Source of the DNA: Christiangramia salexigens | GTDB lineage: Bacteria > Bacteroidota > Bacteroidia > Flavobacteriales > Flavobacteriaceae | DNA length: 64,000 nt | Assembly (NCBI RefSeq): GCF_001889005.1 | Contig: NZ_CP018153.1 | Coordinates: forward strand, 266,001 to 330,000 | Direction: 5' to 3' | Part shown: piece by piece, positions 1-9,875 of the stretch | Position numbering within the stretch: the first letter of the stretch is position 1 | How the letters are laid out: each line of letters starts with the position of its first letter | Translations under genes and position numbers: made by a program | The notes under the pieces: generated by a model | The model's database searches: none | The model's input: the letters and a program-made list of their open reading frames with translations, nothing else | What the model was told of the DNA's origin: nothing

Positions 1-544
1 GCAAACCTTCAATATCCAGTTTGTTGTTGTGGATCTTTTGTACGCTTTTAATTGTATTCAATAATTTACCCAAGCCTTCCAAGGCAAAATATTCACATTG
101 TATTGGAATGATAACCGAATCTGCAGCGGTAAGTGCATTTAGAGTTAACAAGCCAAGAGATGGTGCGCAGTCAATTAGAATAAAATCATACAGTTCTCTA
201 AGAGGCTCAATAGCCTTTTTGAGCATTGACTCCCTGTTTTCCTGATCTACAAGTTCAATTTCAATTGCAACAAGATCAATATGAGCCGGGATGATATCCA
301 GATTAGGTGAACTAGTCTTCTGAATTGCCTCTTCAGCTTTAATGGAATGTTCCAATAGCTGATAGGTGCCATTCTCCACTTCTTCAACATCTATACCCAG
401 ACCGGAAGTAGCGTTGGCCTGCGGATCGGCATCAATCAATAAAATCTTTTTTTCCAGTACTCCCAGGGAAGCAGCCAGATTTACAGATGTTGTGGTTTTT
501 CCCACGCCTCCCTTTTGGTTGGCAATAGCAATGATTTTACCCAT
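1..544 (-). CDS. parA: ParA/Soj family chromosome partitioning ATPase (3' end outside window)
   Basis: The protein runs off the left edge; 181 codons are visible. It begins MGKIIAIANQKGGVGKTTTS, which holds the deviant Walker A motif KGGVGKT of ParA/MinD ATPases at residues 11-17, followed by LLIDADPQANATSGLG (Walker A' region) and FILIDCAPSLGLLTLNAL (Walker B region). ParA proteins move chromosome or plasmid origins using ATP and DNA binding, normally with a ParB partner and parS sites. A parB gene would be expected just beyond the left edge, since the gene reads in that direction. The ATG at 544-542 is the only plausible start because the P-loop begins ten residues later. No parS-like 16-mer was noticed in the visible part. 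Family assignment is firm; chromosomal rather than plasmid role is inferred from the housekeeping neighbours. Confidence 0.95.
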   Translation of the reverse strand, partial: MGKIIAIANQKGGVGKTTTSVNLAASLGVLEKKILLIDADPQANATSGLGIDVEEVENGTYQLLEHSIKAEEAIQKTSSPNLDIIPAHIDLVAIEIELVDQENRESMLKKAIEPLRELYDFILIDCAPSLGLLTLNALTAADSVIIPIQCEYFALEGLGKLLNTIKSVQKIHNNKLDIEGL

Positions 545-718
545 TAAAAGTGTATGATTTTTGAAAAGTAAAAATACAATTTATTATAGGTTTAGAAAAT
601 GAAATTGTTAACAGCTTCTAAAGAATAATATGAAGCTAATCCCAATAAAATAGGGTGATTCTATTAATTTTTTAAGAGTTGACAGAATTATTGTTGAAAA
701 GTGCTATTCAATTAGAAC

Positions 719-1600
719 TCAATTTTTCTTTTTTGCCTTGATCATAGCTTCTAACTGATCCCATAACTCCTCAGGAATAGCTTCAAGAAGGTTGAATTGT
801 CCCGCTCCTTTTAGCCATTCCCCTCCATCTATAGTGACCACTTCTCCATTTATATAAGCCGAAAAATCTGAGACCAAATATGCGGCAAGATTGGCCAGTT
901 CTTGATGATCGCCAACTCTTTTAAGTGGAACTTTTTTTGAAAGATCAAATTTTTCTTTGAGGTCTCCTGGTAGTAATCTATCCCATGCGCCTTTAGTAGG
1001 GAAGGGGCCAGGGGCAATTGCATTGGAGCGTATTCCATATTTAGCCCATTCCACAGCCAGCGATCTCGTCATCGCAAGAACACCGGCTTTAGCAGTAGCG
1101 CTCGGCACAACATATGCAGAACCTGTCCACGCGTATGTGGTAACGATATTCAAAATCGTCTTATTTTCTTCTTTTTGATCTATCCAGTGTTTACCAAATG
1201 CTAGTGTACAATTCTTGCTGCCTTTTAAAACAATATCGATAATCGTATCAAACGCGTTAGAACTTAGTCTTTCTGTTGGAGATATAAAGTTTCCTGCTGC
1301 ATTGTTGAGAAGTGTATCGACAGATCCAAAATTGTCCAGTACCTGATTCAGCATGTTTTCAACCTGATCGTAATGCCTTACATCACATTGAACGGCCAAA
1401 CATTTCCCTCCGGTTTCTTGTTCAAGCTCTTTTACTGTAGTTTGAAGTTTTTCCAGATCTCTGGAGGTAATAGCAACTTTTGCACCTAATTCAAGAAAAT
1501 ATCTGGTCATGGATTTACCAAGACCGCTACCGCCACCGGTTACGACAATAGTCTTTCCTTTAAGCGCGTCATCGCGAAGCATTTTTTTACTGAAATCCAT
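719..1600 (-). CDS. SDR family oxidoreductase, 2,4-dienoyl-CoA reductase-like
   Basis: This 293-residue short-chain dehydrogenase has the Rossmann motif TGGGSGLG at residues 21-28 and NNAAGNF near residue 99. The catalytic pair is unlike classical SDRs: Tyr156 in TTYAWTGS and Lys171 in ATAKAG are 15 residues apart, the spacing found in mammalian peroxisomal/mitochondrial 2,4-dienoyl-CoA reductases (DECR) rather than the usual YxxxK. It therefore probably reduces the 2,4-double bond of unsaturated fatty acyl-CoAs with NADPH, feeding beta-oxidation. It lies 9 bp downstream of the methylmalonyl-CoA mutase large subunit on the same strand, which fits joint use in fatty acid or propionate catabolism. 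The substrate is inferred from family resemblance only. Confidence 0.85.
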   Translation of the reverse strand: MDFSKKMLRDDALKGKTIVVTGGGSGLGKSMTRYFLELGAKVAITSRDLEKLQTTVKELEQETGGKCLAVQCDVRHYDQVENMLNQVLDNFGSVDTLLNNAAGNFISPTERLSSNAFDTIIDIVLKGSKNCTLAFGKHWIDQKEENKTILNIVTTYAWTGSAYVVPSATAKAGVLAMTRSLAVEWAKYGIRSNAIAPGPFPTKGAWDRLLPGDLKEKFDLSKKVPLKRVGDHQELANLAAYLVSDFSAYINGEVVTIDGGEWLKGAGQFNLLEAIPEELWDQLEAMIKAKKKN

Positions 1601-1609
1601 AATCTGGTT

Positions 1610-3742
1610 TTAATCTTCTATTAATATTTCTAAAAGTTGTGTGGCAGCATCACTAATTTTTGTACCCGGTCCAAACACGGCTACAGCTCCGGCTTCAAAT
1701 AAATAATCATAATCCTGTGAAGGGATTACACCTCCTACAATTACCATAATATCTTCCCTTCCCAGTTTCTTAAGTTCCTGGATCACCTGAGGCACCAAAG
1801 TTTTATGTCCTGCAGCAAGAGAGGAGACTCCTAAAATATGGACGTCGTTTTCAACTGCCTGCTGAGCAGCTTCTTGTGGAGTTTGGAAAAGAGGGCCAAT
1901 GTCTACATCAAAACCAAGATCTGCATATCCAGTGGCAACAACCTTGGCTCCGCGATCATGACCATCTTGTCCCATTTTAGCGATCATTATACGTGGTCGG
2001 CGACCTTCAATTTCTGCAAATTTATCTGCTAATTCTCGGGCTTTATTGAACGAACTGTTGTCTTTCATTTCTTTTGAATATACTCCGCTAAATGACTGAA
2101 TTTTGGCTTTATATCTTCCGTAAACACTTTCCAGGGCGTCACTTATTTCTCCCAGGCTGGCTCTTTCACGAGCGGCTTCGATAGCCAAAGCAAGTAGGTT
2201 GCCGTTCTTCTTTTCGGCAGCTTTAGTAAGTTTAGCCAATGCTTCATTTACTTTCTCCTGATCTCGTTCAGATCTTATTTTTTCCAATCTTGCTACTTGC
2301 TGTTTACGTACAGTTTGGTTGTCTACTTCCAGAGTTACAAGCTGATCTTCTTTTTCCAGGCGATATTTGTTCACGCCTACGATAATGTCAGTTTCACTGT
2401 CTATTCTAGCCTGTTTCCTGGCCGCAGCTTCTTCAATCCTCATTTTTGGAATGCCGGCTTCTATGGCTTTGGTCATTCCGCCCAATTCTTCGACTTCCAC
2501 TATAAGAGCCCATGCTTTTTCAGCAATTTCTTCCGTAAGCTTTTCAACATAATAGCTTCCTGCCCACGGATCTACAGTTTTTGTAATATTTGTTTCCTGC
2601 TGCAGATAGATCTGTGTATTTCGGGCAATTCTGGCAGAAAAATCTGTTGGAAGGGCTATAGCCTCATCAAGAGCATTGGTGTGTAAGCTCTGAGTGCCAC
2701 CAAAAGCAGCTGCAGCAGCTTCTATACAAGTCCGGGCTACATTATTAAATGGATCTTGCTCCGTTAGACTCCATCCGCTTGTTTGGGAATGTGTTCTTAA
2801 GGATAAAGATTTTGGATTCTTTGGATTAAAGCGTTTTACAAGTTTGGCCCATAGCATTCTTCCTGCGCGCATTTTTGCAATTTCCATAAAGTGGTTCATG
2901 CCAATAGCCCAGAAAAATGATAATCTTGGAGCAAAACTGTCTATATCCATGCCTGCATCCAGTCCTTTACGAATGTATTCCAAACCATCTGCAAGCGTAT
3001 ATGCCAGCTCAATATCACAAGTAGCACCGGCTTCCTGCATGTGGTAACCAGATATACTAATGCTGTTGAATTTGGGCATATTTTTAGAGGTGTACTCAAA
3101 GATATCAGATATGATCTTCATCGAAGGCGTAGGAGGGTAGATGTATGTATTTCTAACCATAAATTCCTTCAATATATCATTCTGAATGGTGCCTGAAAGT
3201 TTTTCAGGCGATACTCCCTGTTCTTCTGCAGCTACGATATAAAATGCCATGATAGGAAGAACGGCGCCATTCATGGTCATGGAAACCGACATTTTATCCA
3301 GCGGAATCTGATCGAATAAGATCTTCATGTCTTCCACAGAATCTATAGCCACACCTGCCTTACCCACATCTCCAACGACACGGTCGTGATCACTGTCATA
3401 ACCTCTGTGAGTTGGTAGATCAAAAGCCACTGATAAACCTTTCTGGCCGGCTGCCAGATTTCTCCTGTAAAAAGCATTGCTTTCTTCTGCTGTGGAAAAA
3501 CCTGCATACTGTCTTATTGTCCATGGCCTGCTTACATACATTGTACTGTAAGGTCCCCGAAGGTATGGCGGGATTCCAGCGGCAAAATTTAAATGTTCTG
3601 CTTCTGAAATATCCGATTTAGAGTATCGGGGCTTGATCTCGATTTTTTCTGGCGTAATGAAATTTTCCTTATTCTCAGAACTAGTCTCTTTTGGACTATA
3701 TTTATCCGATAATTCTATATTTTGAAGATCTTTGCGATGCAT
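1610..3742 (-). CDS. scpA: Methylmalonyl-CoA mutase large (catalytic) subunit
   Basis: The 710-residue protein interconverts (R)-methylmalonyl-CoA and succinyl-CoA using adenosylcobalamin. The N-terminal two thirds form the acyl-CoA binding TIM barrel ([20 protein letters not shown] region); the C-terminal domain carries the base-off cobalamin motif DxHxxG as DGHDRG, about residues 593-598, with conserved GVSSLAAGH and a VIVGGVIP segment after it. An in-frame ATG lies further upstream at 3805, but it overlaps the mutA gene by 56 bp; the ATG at 3742, seven bases after the mutA stop codon, gives the usual family length (about 710-730) and was chosen. It forms an operon with mutA upstream and the SDR downstream. 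The pair would form a heterodimer. No epimerase or MeaB-type chaperone gene is in the window. Confidence 0.97.
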   Translation of the reverse strand: MHRKDLQNIELSDKYSPKETSSENKENFITPEKIEIKPRYSKSDISEAEHLNFAAGIPPYLRGPYSTMYVSRPWTIRQYAGFSTAEESNAFYRRNLAAGQKGLSVAFDLPTHRGYDSDHDRVVGDVGKAGVAIDSVEDMKILFDQIPLDKMSVSMTMNGAVLPIMAFYIVAAEEQGVSPEKLSGTIQNDILKEFMVRNTYIYPPTPSMKIISDIFEYTSKNMPKFNSISISGYHMQEAGATCDIELAYTLADGLEYIRKGLDAGMDIDSFAPRLSFFWAIGMNHFMEIAKMRAGRMLWAKLVKRFNPKNPKSLSLRTHSQTSGWSLTEQDPFNNVARTCIEAAAAAFGGTQSLHTNALDEAIALPTDFSARIARNTQIYLQQETNITKTVDPWAGSYYVEKLTEEIAEKAWALIVEVEELGGMTKAIEAGIPKMRIEEAAARKQARIDSETDIIVGVNKYRLEKEDQLVTLEVDNQTVRKQQVARLEKIRSERDQEKVNEALAKLTKAAEKKNGNLLALAIEAARERASLGEISDALESVYGRYKAKIQSFSGVYSKEMKDNSSFNKARELADKFAEIEGRRPRIMIAKMGQDGHDRGAKVVATGYADLGFDVDIGPLFQTPQEAAQQAVENDVHILGVSSLAAGHKTLVPQVIQELKKLGREDIMVIVGGVIPSQDYDYLFEAGAVAVFGPGTKISDAATQLLEILIED

Positions 3743-3749
3743 AAAATCT

Positions 3750-5150
3750 TTATTTACTGGTTTGGTTTTCTTCTTCCTGAAGTTTTTTCTTTTCCATTTC
3801 CTCACTCAATCGTTTTGGAAGGATAGGTTCAATAAGGGTTTTGCGCGGATTTCTTTTTAAGAACGGATACAATTCAATATCATCTTTCATTCTGTCCTCA
3901 GGGTTCTCATATTTGTTTGTTCCGATAAGGACCAGTTCAGAATTGTCAAATTTTGCCTGCTCTAAATTTGCACTTTCCTTGATCTTCCGCTGAATGATAC
4001 CTTCTTTCAATTGTTTTAGAAAACCACCGCCTTTTTCTATCTCTTTAAATATTTCAAGAGCTTTCTCTGCCAATTGACTTGTAAGGGATTCAATATAATA
4101 TGAGCCTTCGGCTACATTACCAACCTTGTCAAAATAGCTTTCAGTTTTCAGAATAAGCAATTGATTGCGGGCGATACGATCTCCAAATTCGTTGTTCTTA
4201 TGATAAATAGCATCATAGGGCATATTATGAATCGTATCTGCGCCACCTAGAATCGCACTCATGCTTTCTGTAGTTGTACGCAACATATTCACGTTAAAGT
4301 CGTACAGGGTTTTATTCCTTGTAGTGGGCTGAGAATAAATAAAGCAGTTTGTATTGAAGTTGAATTCACCAGCTATACTCGAATATAGCCAACGAAGCGC
4401 TCTGATCTTTGCTATTTCAAAGAAAAAATCTGAGCCGGTTGAAATTTTAAACTGAAATTTAAAGGATTGCCTGAATTCTTCTGAAACTTCCAGATTATCC
4501 ATATGATTTAAGTATTCTGTTGCATGTGCAATAGAATAGGCAAGTTGTTGTGGGATATTTGCTCCGGAGTTCTGATATAAGGTCTGATCAATGCTAATAC
4601 TCGAAGCGAATTCGGAAGAATTTGCGATGACCTTATCCAGTTCCTTATGATCTGACTGCAGATTTTCAAACCAGTTTCCTGTCTTAGCGAGATTTCCTAT
4701 AATATCTGTTTGAAGATGGACCACATGGCTGGATTCTTTAATAAAAGCGTTAAGCTTTGTGATATAATCCGAATCCAAAAAATTAAGATGCAGGTGCAGC
4801 TCGATATTTTCAGGTAGGCTATTTAGAATTTGCCGTACATCCACCTCAGGGGATGGAATAATAAACTCCAAAGCTTCTGTGCCCTTTTCAATTTTTTGTT
4901 TAGCTCTTTCTAAAGCGTTTTCCGGTTTTTCAATATAAATTTTTTCGCAAATACTCCAATTAGAAGGATTGCTCACTTTCAAATTGGCAGGAATATCCTC
5001 GGCAGAATAGAAGGGTTTTATATCGATGCCGTGATTGGTTTTAGTAACCAATTTTTCATTATAATCGGCGCCTTTCAGATCAGCCTGAATTTTTTGTTTC
5101 CATTGTTTTGCAGAAACTTCTTCAAATTCCTGAAATAACAATTGTTTCAT
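3750..5150 (-). CDS. mutA: Methylmalonyl-CoA mutase small subunit
   Basis: This 466-residue protein resembles the TIM-barrel part of methylmalonyl-CoA mutase (segments such as [14 protein letters not shown] and [13 protein letters not shown]) but ends before the position of a cobalamin-binding domain, so no DxHxxG motif is present. In heterodimeric mutases the small subunit is non-catalytic and supports the large one. Actinobacterial MutA proteins are around 620-640 residues because they keep a degenerate B12-like domain; this one lacks it altogether, a form that is common in Bacteroidota. The gene ends seven bases before the chosen start of the large subunit, so the two are probably translationally linked. 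The N-terminal start [17 protein letters not shown] is the only ATG before the conserved region. Confidence 0.92.
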   Translation of the reverse strand: MKQLLFQEFEEVSAKQWKQKIQADLKGADYNEKLVTKTNHGIDIKPFYSAEDIPANLKVSNPSNWSICEKIYIEKPENALERAKQKIEKGTEALEFIIPSPEVDVRQILNSLPENIELHLHLNFLDSDYITKLNAFIKESSHVVHLQTDIIGNLAKTGNWFENLQSDHKELDKVIANSSEFASSISIDQTLYQNSGANIPQQLAYSIAHATEYLNHMDNLEVSEEFRQSFKFQFKISTGSDFFFEIAKIRALRWLYSSIAGEFNFNTNCFIYSQPTTRNKTLYDFNVNMLRTTTESMSAILGGADTIHNMPYDAIYHKNNEFGDRIARNQLLILKTESYFDKVGNVAEGSYYIESLTSQLAEKALEIFKEIEKGGGFLKQLKEGIIQRKIKESANLEQAKFDNSELVLIGTNKYENPEDRMKDDIELYPFLKRNPRKTLIEPILPKRLSEEMEKKKLQEEENQTSK

Positions 5151-5187
5151 TGGTCAGATGGTTTTAGTTTGATTATCGAGCCATGAT

Positions 5188-5502
5188 TTAATCTATAGTA
5201 TCATATTCTATGATATAAATATCCTCGTCAGGTCTTTTCATGTAATATTTCTGACGAGCAAATTTCTCCAGCTCAACCGAATCCTGTAATTTTTTAATTA
5301 CTGCTTTATCTTTAGAGATCTCCTTTTCATAATAATCTTTATTGTCCTGCAACTCGTTGATCTCCTGATCCAATTCGTGATGTATAAACCATGAATTAGT
5401 GTCTAGGAATATCATCCAGCCGGCAAATACTATACTGATTAGTACATATTTGTTGCTAAAAAATCGAAACCAGGGTTTTTTGCGCAGGTCCTTAAACTTC
5501 AT
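5188..5502 (-). CDS. Septum formation initiator family protein (DivIC/FtsB-like)
   Basis: A 104-residue bitopic membrane protein with a short basic cytoplasmic tail (KFKDLRKKPWFRFF), one transmembrane helix at about residues 20-38, then a periplasmic coiled coil (HHELDQEINELQDNKDYYEK, then KKLQDS) and a C-terminal segment with the DivIC/FtsB signature FARQKYYMKRPDEDIYIIE. Proteins of this family sit in the divisome with FtsL and FtsQ/DivIB and help trigger septal peptidoglycan synthesis. It lies between udk and mutA on the same strand with gaps of under 40 bp, an arrangement that looks like a shared transcript. Family assignment is confident from the topology and the RxxYYMKxPxE motif. Confidence 0.9.
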   Translation of the reverse strand: MKFKDLRKKPWFRFFSNKYVLISIVFAGWMIFLDTNSWFIHHELDQEINELQDNKDYYEKEISKDKAVIKKLQDSVELEKFARQKYYMKRPDEDIYIIEYDTID

Positions 5503-5521
5503 ATGCTTTAAAGATACAAAA

Positions 5522-6130
5522 TTAGCTTAACCGATCTTTGATGATTGTTTGAACTATATCAACAGCAACGGTATTATACCGGTTTGTAGGAATAATGATA
5601 TCTGCAAACTCCTTAGTAGGCTCAATAAATTGCTGATGCATAGGTTTTAAAGTTGTTTGGTAACGCCAAAGCACTTCATCCAGATCACGCCCACGATCTG
5701 CAATATCCCTTTTAAGCCTTCTTATAAGTCTTTCATCGCTATCAGCATGCACATAGATCTTGATATCAAAAAGTTCGCGAATTTCTGGGTGAGTGAGAAT
5801 TAGAATGCCTTCTACGATTACAACTTTTCTTGGTTGGATCTCAACAGTTTCCGGGGTTCGGTTATGGTCTACAAAAGAGTAGACAGGCTGATTGATGGTT
5901 TTTCCACTTCTTAACTCTCTTAAATGCTGAGCGAGTAACTCAAAATCTATAGATTTTGGATGGTCAAAATTAATCTTTTTTCTATCCTCCATGGAAAGAT
6001 GTGAAGTATCGTTGTAATAGGAGTCCTGTGAAATCACATCTACTTCTTCATTTTTTAACTCATCAATGATTTGGTTAACAACCGTTGTTTTTCCACTTCC
6101 TGTACCTCCGGCGATACCGATAATTAGCAT
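5522..6130 (-). CDS. udk: Uridine kinase
   Basis: The 202-residue protein phosphorylates uridine and cytidine to UMP and CMP in pyrimidine salvage. The P-loop GGTGSGKT is at residues 8-15, and the family motifs DSYYND, NFDHPKSIDF and RRLKRDIADRGRDLD (with the arginine-rich lid) follow in order; Udk proteins are about 205-215 residues. The ATG at 6130 was preferred over an in-frame TTG three codons upstream because it starts directly at the first beta strand. It is the first gene of a possible leftward run (udk, divIC-like, mutA, scpA, SDR) and diverges from the GT4 gene on the other strand. Confidence 0.96.
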   Translation of the reverse strand: MLIIGIAGGTGSGKTTVVNQIIDELKNEEVDVISQDSYYNDTSHLSMEDRKKINFDHPKSIDFELLAQHLRELRSGKTINQPVYSFVDHNRTPETVEIQPRKVVIVEGILILTHPEIRELFDIKIYVHADSDERLIRRLKRDIADRGRDLDEVLWRYQTTLKPMHQQFIEPTKEFADIIIPTNRYNTVAVDIVQTIIKDRLS

Positions 6131-6255
6131 AATTCTCAATTTTTGGCAAAGGTAATTATTAGTTTTTTAAAATTGGATGAAAGAATGGGGGTGCATTTTT
6201 AAAAGTTCTTAATTAATAATCTATATTTTTGAAACACCTACTGAAAATCTTATTT

Positions 6256-7425
6256 ATGAAAATCCTGTTTTATGTGCATTCTTCTACGCTTTACGGCGCT
6301 AACAGGTCTCTGATTGAATTAATTTTGGGATTGAGGGATAAAGAGAATACGATCACTCATGTGATTGTCCCATCAGATGGGCCTATAGTTTCAGAGCTGC
6401 AAAAATTTCAAATTGAATATTCGGTAATTCCTCATTATAACTGGTTCTATAATAATACAGTGGCAGAAAAATGGAAAAAAAAATCTACTTTTCTTTTCTT
6501 TTTTTGGATGAATTATAACCGGTTAATCAAAGCCTTAGGGAACAAAAAAAATTTAAACCATCATTTAAGCTTCTTATATGATTTCAAACCAGATCTGCTT
6601 TATGTCAATTCTTCTTTGGCACCTATGGGGGCCATTGTTGCACAAGTGACAGGTCTCCCTTTTATATGGCATCACCGGGAGACTGTTAATGATTTCAAGA
6701 CAGAATTTTATTTAGAATCTGATAAAGAGTTTAAAAAATTATATCAGAAGGCCAATTACCATGTATTTGCTTCAAGATTCTTAGAGCAATATTATTTGGA
6801 TAAATATGGTAAAAAGAATTGTCTTGTGAAATTTAATGGTATCAGGTTGCCTTCCTCTATTGATGCCTTAAAAATATTTAATCCTAAAAATATCCATTTT
6901 GGAATGGTTGGAAGGGTGAATAAGCAGAAGGGTCAGGACGATGTAATAAACGTGTTTAAGCATATAAATAGCTTGGAAAAAGTTTTACATATCTATGGAG
7001 GTGCAGATAAATTGATAATGAAAAAGCTCCAGAGTTATTCAAAGATCAAGAATATATTTTATCATAATTTTGAAGAAAGACGAAAGATCTATTCGGCACT
7101 TGATTTTATAATTGTCAATTCTCAAAATGAAGCTTTTGGAAGGGTGGTCGTAGAGGCAAATTCGTATGGGATACCGGTAATTGCAAAAAACTCCGGTGCT
7201 ATACCAGAAATTGTCAAAGACGGTACGAATGGTTGGTTATTTAATACTAAGAAGGAATTGGAGCAAATTATTATTGATAAATCGAATTTAACTCCCGAAA
7301 ATTATAATCGAATCTCAAAAAATGCAAAGAAGTTCGCGCAGGAAAATTTTGATTTAAACTCCTATACAAATGAGATTTATAAAAGACTATGTAAGGTAAT
7401 TAAAGATCATAATTATTCTCAATAA
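6256..7425 (+). CDS. Glycosyltransferase family 4 protein
   Basis: A GT-B fold transferase of 389 residues. The N-terminal half has the loop YVHSSTLYGANRSLIE, equivalent to the glycine-rich acceptor loop of GT4 enzymes, and LPFIWHHRETVND. The C-terminal half has GMVGRVNKQKGQDDVI and the nucleotide-sugar binding motif EAFGRVVVEANSYGIPVIA, followed by GAIPEIVKDGTNGWLF. Such enzymes retain the anomeric configuration and act at the cytoplasmic side of the membrane in surface glycan assembly. The ATG at 6256 was chosen; a TTG nine codons upstream is also open. Its stop codon lies inside the 3' end of the opposing SGNH gene, so the two genes overlap tail to tail by 26 bp. The sugar transferred cannot be told from sequence. 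Confidence 0.88.
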   Translation: MKILFYVHSSTLYGANRSLIELILGLRDKENTITHVIVPSDGPIVSELQKFQIEYSVIPHYNWFYNNTVAEKWKKKSTFLFFFWMNYNRLIKALGNKKNLNHHLSFLYDFKPDLLYVNSSLAPMGAIVAQVTGLPFIWHHRETVNDFKTEFYLESDKEFKKLYQKANYHVFASRFLEQYYLDKYGKKNCLVKFNGIRLPSSIDALKIFNPKNIHFGMVGRVNKQKGQDDVINVFKHINSLEKVLHIYGGADKLIMKKLQSYSKIKNIFYHNFEERRKIYSALDFIIVNSQNEAFGRVVVEANSYGIPVIAKNSGAIPEIVKDGTNGWLFNTKKELEQIIIDKSNLTPENYNRISKNAKKFAQENFDLNSYTNEIYKRLCKVIKDHNYSQ

Positions 7426-8332
7426 ACTCATTCAATCTTAAAGTAGCTTTTTTAGCACCCTTTGGATTAAGGTGGTCGCCATTATAAAAATCGGTAGTAA
7501 TAAAATCAGGATTGCTTTCGAGGTCTAATACCTTCAAATCCGGAAACTGGTTTTTTAATAAATTTAAAACACTATCTCGCCTTCTTATAATGTTTTCAAT
7601 TCTTAATTGATTATAGCGCGAATGCGTTGGAGGATTATAAATTAAAACATTAAGACCTCCATCTTGACAAATTGTTATAAGCTTTCTTAGAGTATTTGTA
7701 TTTTTCTCTAATGCAATTTTGTTTTGGACATTTTCAATATAAATATCCTTATCCAATATTAAGGAATCTATATGATTAACGGCTTGATATGACCCATCGA
7801 ATTTTGTAGTGTCAAAGCCAAATTTGTTATATTTTAATTCCATTTCTCCTTTTAAATATTGATTTAATTTGTGACTGAAAAAATCGGGATCCGCAAAATA
7901 ATGGAGACTGTCTTTTAATTTCAAGGGTCTCTGGAAGGTATTAGTATTATAGAACATCAGGTTTAAATGATCAATTAGCGGAGATGTGAATTTTTTATCT
8001 CTCTCTAACCAATCATAACTTACTTCAATAATAACCAGCTTTAAGGAGTTAAGCTTCGGGTTAAAATGACGAAAAAGCTCAAAATTTTCCGGAATTCTCT
8101 GACTAGAGTTACCAAGGTTTAAAGTTTTATGGTTAAGAAATTCCGGATTTATACCTCTTTCATAATGGCTTGATCCAAGAGCTATTATTTTAATTTTCTC
8201 ATTATGTTCATTAAAGAATTTCTTTTTTACACTAACGGAATAAGTGAAGCTTTTCAATAGGAGTTCGATAGTAATTAGAATTATTACTATCGGGATGGAA
8301 AATGATATGAATTGGATAAGAAATCTTTTCAT
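7400..8332 (-). CDS. Membrane-anchored SGNH-like protein, MBOAT partner
   Basis: The 310-residue protein has one N-terminal membrane anchor (residues about 5-28) and an extracytoplasmic domain. It shows a GxSx-type block I as ALGSSHYERGINP near residue 52 and a terminal DxxH block as DFYNGDHLNPKGA near residue 285, which together mark an SGNH/GDSL-like hydrolase or transferase fold. Directly upstream, separated by one base, is an MBOAT acyltransferase, the same pairing seen in AlgI-AlgJ/AlgX and DltB-DltD systems where the SGNH protein receives an acyl group from the membrane enzyme and puts it on a polysaccharide. Whether it is an active transferase here is inferred from context; sequence conservation outside the two motifs looks low. 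Confidence 0.72.
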   Translation of the reverse strand: MKRFLIQFISFSIPIVIILITIELLLKSFTYSVSVKKKFFNEHNEKIKIIALGSSHYERGINPEFLNHKTLNLGNSSQRIPENFELFRHFNPKLNSLKLVIIEVSYDWLERDKKFTSPLIDHLNLMFYNTNTFQRPLKLKDSLHYFADPDFFSHKLNQYLKGEMELKYNKFGFDTTKFDGSYQAVNHIDSLILDKDIYIENVQNKIALEKNTNTLRKLITICQDGGLNVLIYNPPTHSRYNQLRIENIIRRRDSVLNLLKNQFPDLKVLDLESNPDFITTDFYNGDHLNPKGAKKATLRLNEFIENNYDL

Positions 8333-8333
8333 T

Positions 8334-9764
8334 TTAGAACTGAAAATATATATAGTCTACCTCTGGACCCGGATATCTAATAATAAGGTAAATCAAAACA
8401 TAATAAAATATCCAACGTACAATTTTGGGCAAATAGGTTTCTAAACCTTGTAAAGGATGATCTTTCCATCTGTTTGGTATTTCAATTGCTAAAAGAGGGA
8501 GAATGAAAAGAGCTTTTAAGCCAATCACAGAATTAAAATCTATATCAGAATTAAAAGAAAATATTCTACCTATTATATTAAAGCCCAGGCTTACTTCAGG
8601 TGTTCTAAATATGATTAGAGTAATAATAAGTATATTAAAACTGATAATGATGGCTGTAATATCCGCAAAACGAAAAGCTAATCCCGATTTAAAATTTTTA
8701 CGTTTCGGAACCCCTGTAATTTTATAAATTATGACCAGTATACTGTGAATGACCCCAAACACAAGAAAATTCCAGTTTGCACCATGCCAAAAGCCAATAA
8801 GTGTAAATGTGATAAATAACCCTAAAAAGGTATTTAATTTATTACTTGTACGATTCTTAACAAATGGTATATAAACGTAGTCTCTAAACCACTGACTTAG
8901 CGTAATGTTCCATCTCCTCCAGAAGTCCCGAATACTCCTTGATAAATGTGGCATCCTGAAATTCACACTTAAATCAAAGCCGAACAGTTTTGCAGTACCA
9001 ATTGCAATATCTACATAACCCGAGAAATCACAATATAATTGGAAGTAATATAGTATTGCGATGTAATACAATTCCAAACTCTGAAATTGTTCATAATTCG
9101 AATACATTTCATTTACCGCTACGGCTAAATTATCTGCTATGACTATTTTTTTGAAAAGCCCCCACAGGATCTGACGTAGGCCCTCTTTAGCTTTTTTTAG
9201 GTCGAACTTTCTTTTCTTTTGGAATTGAGGTAATAGTGACGTAGCCCTTTCAATTGGACCCGCAACCAGCTGAGGAAAAAAACTAACGAAACATAGAAAA
9301 TCTAGAAGGTTATAAGTTGGTTTGAATCGACCCCGATAAATGTCTATCGTGTAACTTAAGGTTTGAAAGGTATAAAAACTTAGACCTACAGGAAGGATAA
9401 TATTTAGGAATGTGTATGAAGTTCCTTCAGGATAAAGATTGAAAGTATCTGTAAAGGATTCAATAAAAAAATTGAAATATTTAAAGAAGAACAGAACACC
9501 TATATTCCAAAATATACTAAAATATAACCATAACTTCTTGTGAGAATTATTCGAAGCATTATGGATTTTTATACCTGCAAAATAGTCGATTAACGAGCTG
9601 AATAATATCAAGCCTAAAAATCGCCAGTCCCAATACCCATAGAAGAAGTAGCTACTTACTAGAAGTAAGTAGTTTTGTTGAACTCTATTTTTCCCTAAAA
9701 GAAGCCAGTATAAAAGAAATACGGCAGGTAGGAATAGGGCAAATTCAAAGGAATTAAAAAGCAA
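8334..9764 (-). CDS. MBOAT family O-acyltransferase (AlgI/DltB-like)
   Basis: This 476-residue polytopic membrane protein begins MLFNSFEFALFLPAVFLLYW, the usual AlgI-type opening. It contains the hallmark segments SYTIDIYRGRFKP, FFPQLVAGPIERA, CDFSGYVDIAIG, FWRRWNITLSQWFRDYVYIP and FWHGANWNFLVFG; the histidine in the last is the invariant MBOAT active-site residue. These enzymes carry acyl (usually acetyl) groups across the cytoplasmic membrane for O-acylation of exported polysaccharides. The downstream SGNH-like gene probably completes the acylation. No alginate synthesis genes are present, so the target is more likely the glycan made with the neighbouring GT4 enzyme; that link is inference. 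Confidence 0.93.
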   Translation of the reverse strand: MLFNSFEFALFLPAVFLLYWLLLGKNRVQQNYLLLVSSYFFYGYWDWRFLGLILFSSLIDYFAGIKIHNASNNSHKKLWLYFSIFWNIGVLFFFKYFNFFIESFTDTFNLYPEGTSYTFLNIILPVGLSFYTFQTLSYTIDIYRGRFKPTYNLLDFLCFVSFFPQLVAGPIERATSLLPQFQKKRKFDLKKAKEGLRQILWGLFKKIVIADNLAVAVNEMYSNYEQFQSLELYYIAILYYFQLYCDFSGYVDIAIGTAKLFGFDLSVNFRMPHLSRSIRDFWRRWNITLSQWFRDYVYIPFVKNRTSNKLNTFLGLFITFTLIGFWHGANWNFLVFGVIHSILVIIYKITGVPKRKNFKSGLAFRFADITAIIISFNILIITLIIFRTPEVSLGFNIIGRIFSFNSDIDFNSVIGLKALFILPLLAIEIPNRWKDHPLQGLETYLPKIVRWIFYYVLIYLIIRYPGPEVDYIYFQF

Positions 9765-9816
9765 TTCTAGAAAATTTAAAGCTTATCCAAATTAGAAATA
9801 AACTTGAATATAGTAC

Positions 9817-9848
9817 AAAAAAACCCGGGAAATTTCCCGGGTTTTTAT
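9817..9848 (-). terminator. Intrinsic terminator after the 10.8-kb lipoprotein gene
   Basis: A perfect palindrome of 28 bases (arms 9819-9832 and 9833-9846) reads as a CCCGGGAAA/TTTCCCGGG stem framed by A and T runs. Read leftward it follows the lipoprotein stop codon by about 28 bases and ends in a T run, the form of a rho-independent terminator. The A and T runs on both sides mean it could also work in the other direction, but no plus-strand gene ends here. Confidence 0.85.
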
Positions 9849-9875
9849 TATTAAAAATTTTTAATTAATTTTTAA

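Noticed and set aside
6229..6258. TTG at 6229 as the start of the GT4 gene
   Set aside because: An ATG nine codons later starts immediately before the first strand of the fold and is the better choice.
8334..9764. Alginate acetylation system
   Set aside because: The MBOAT protein resembles AlgI but none of the alginate polymerisation or export genes are present; the acceptor is left open.
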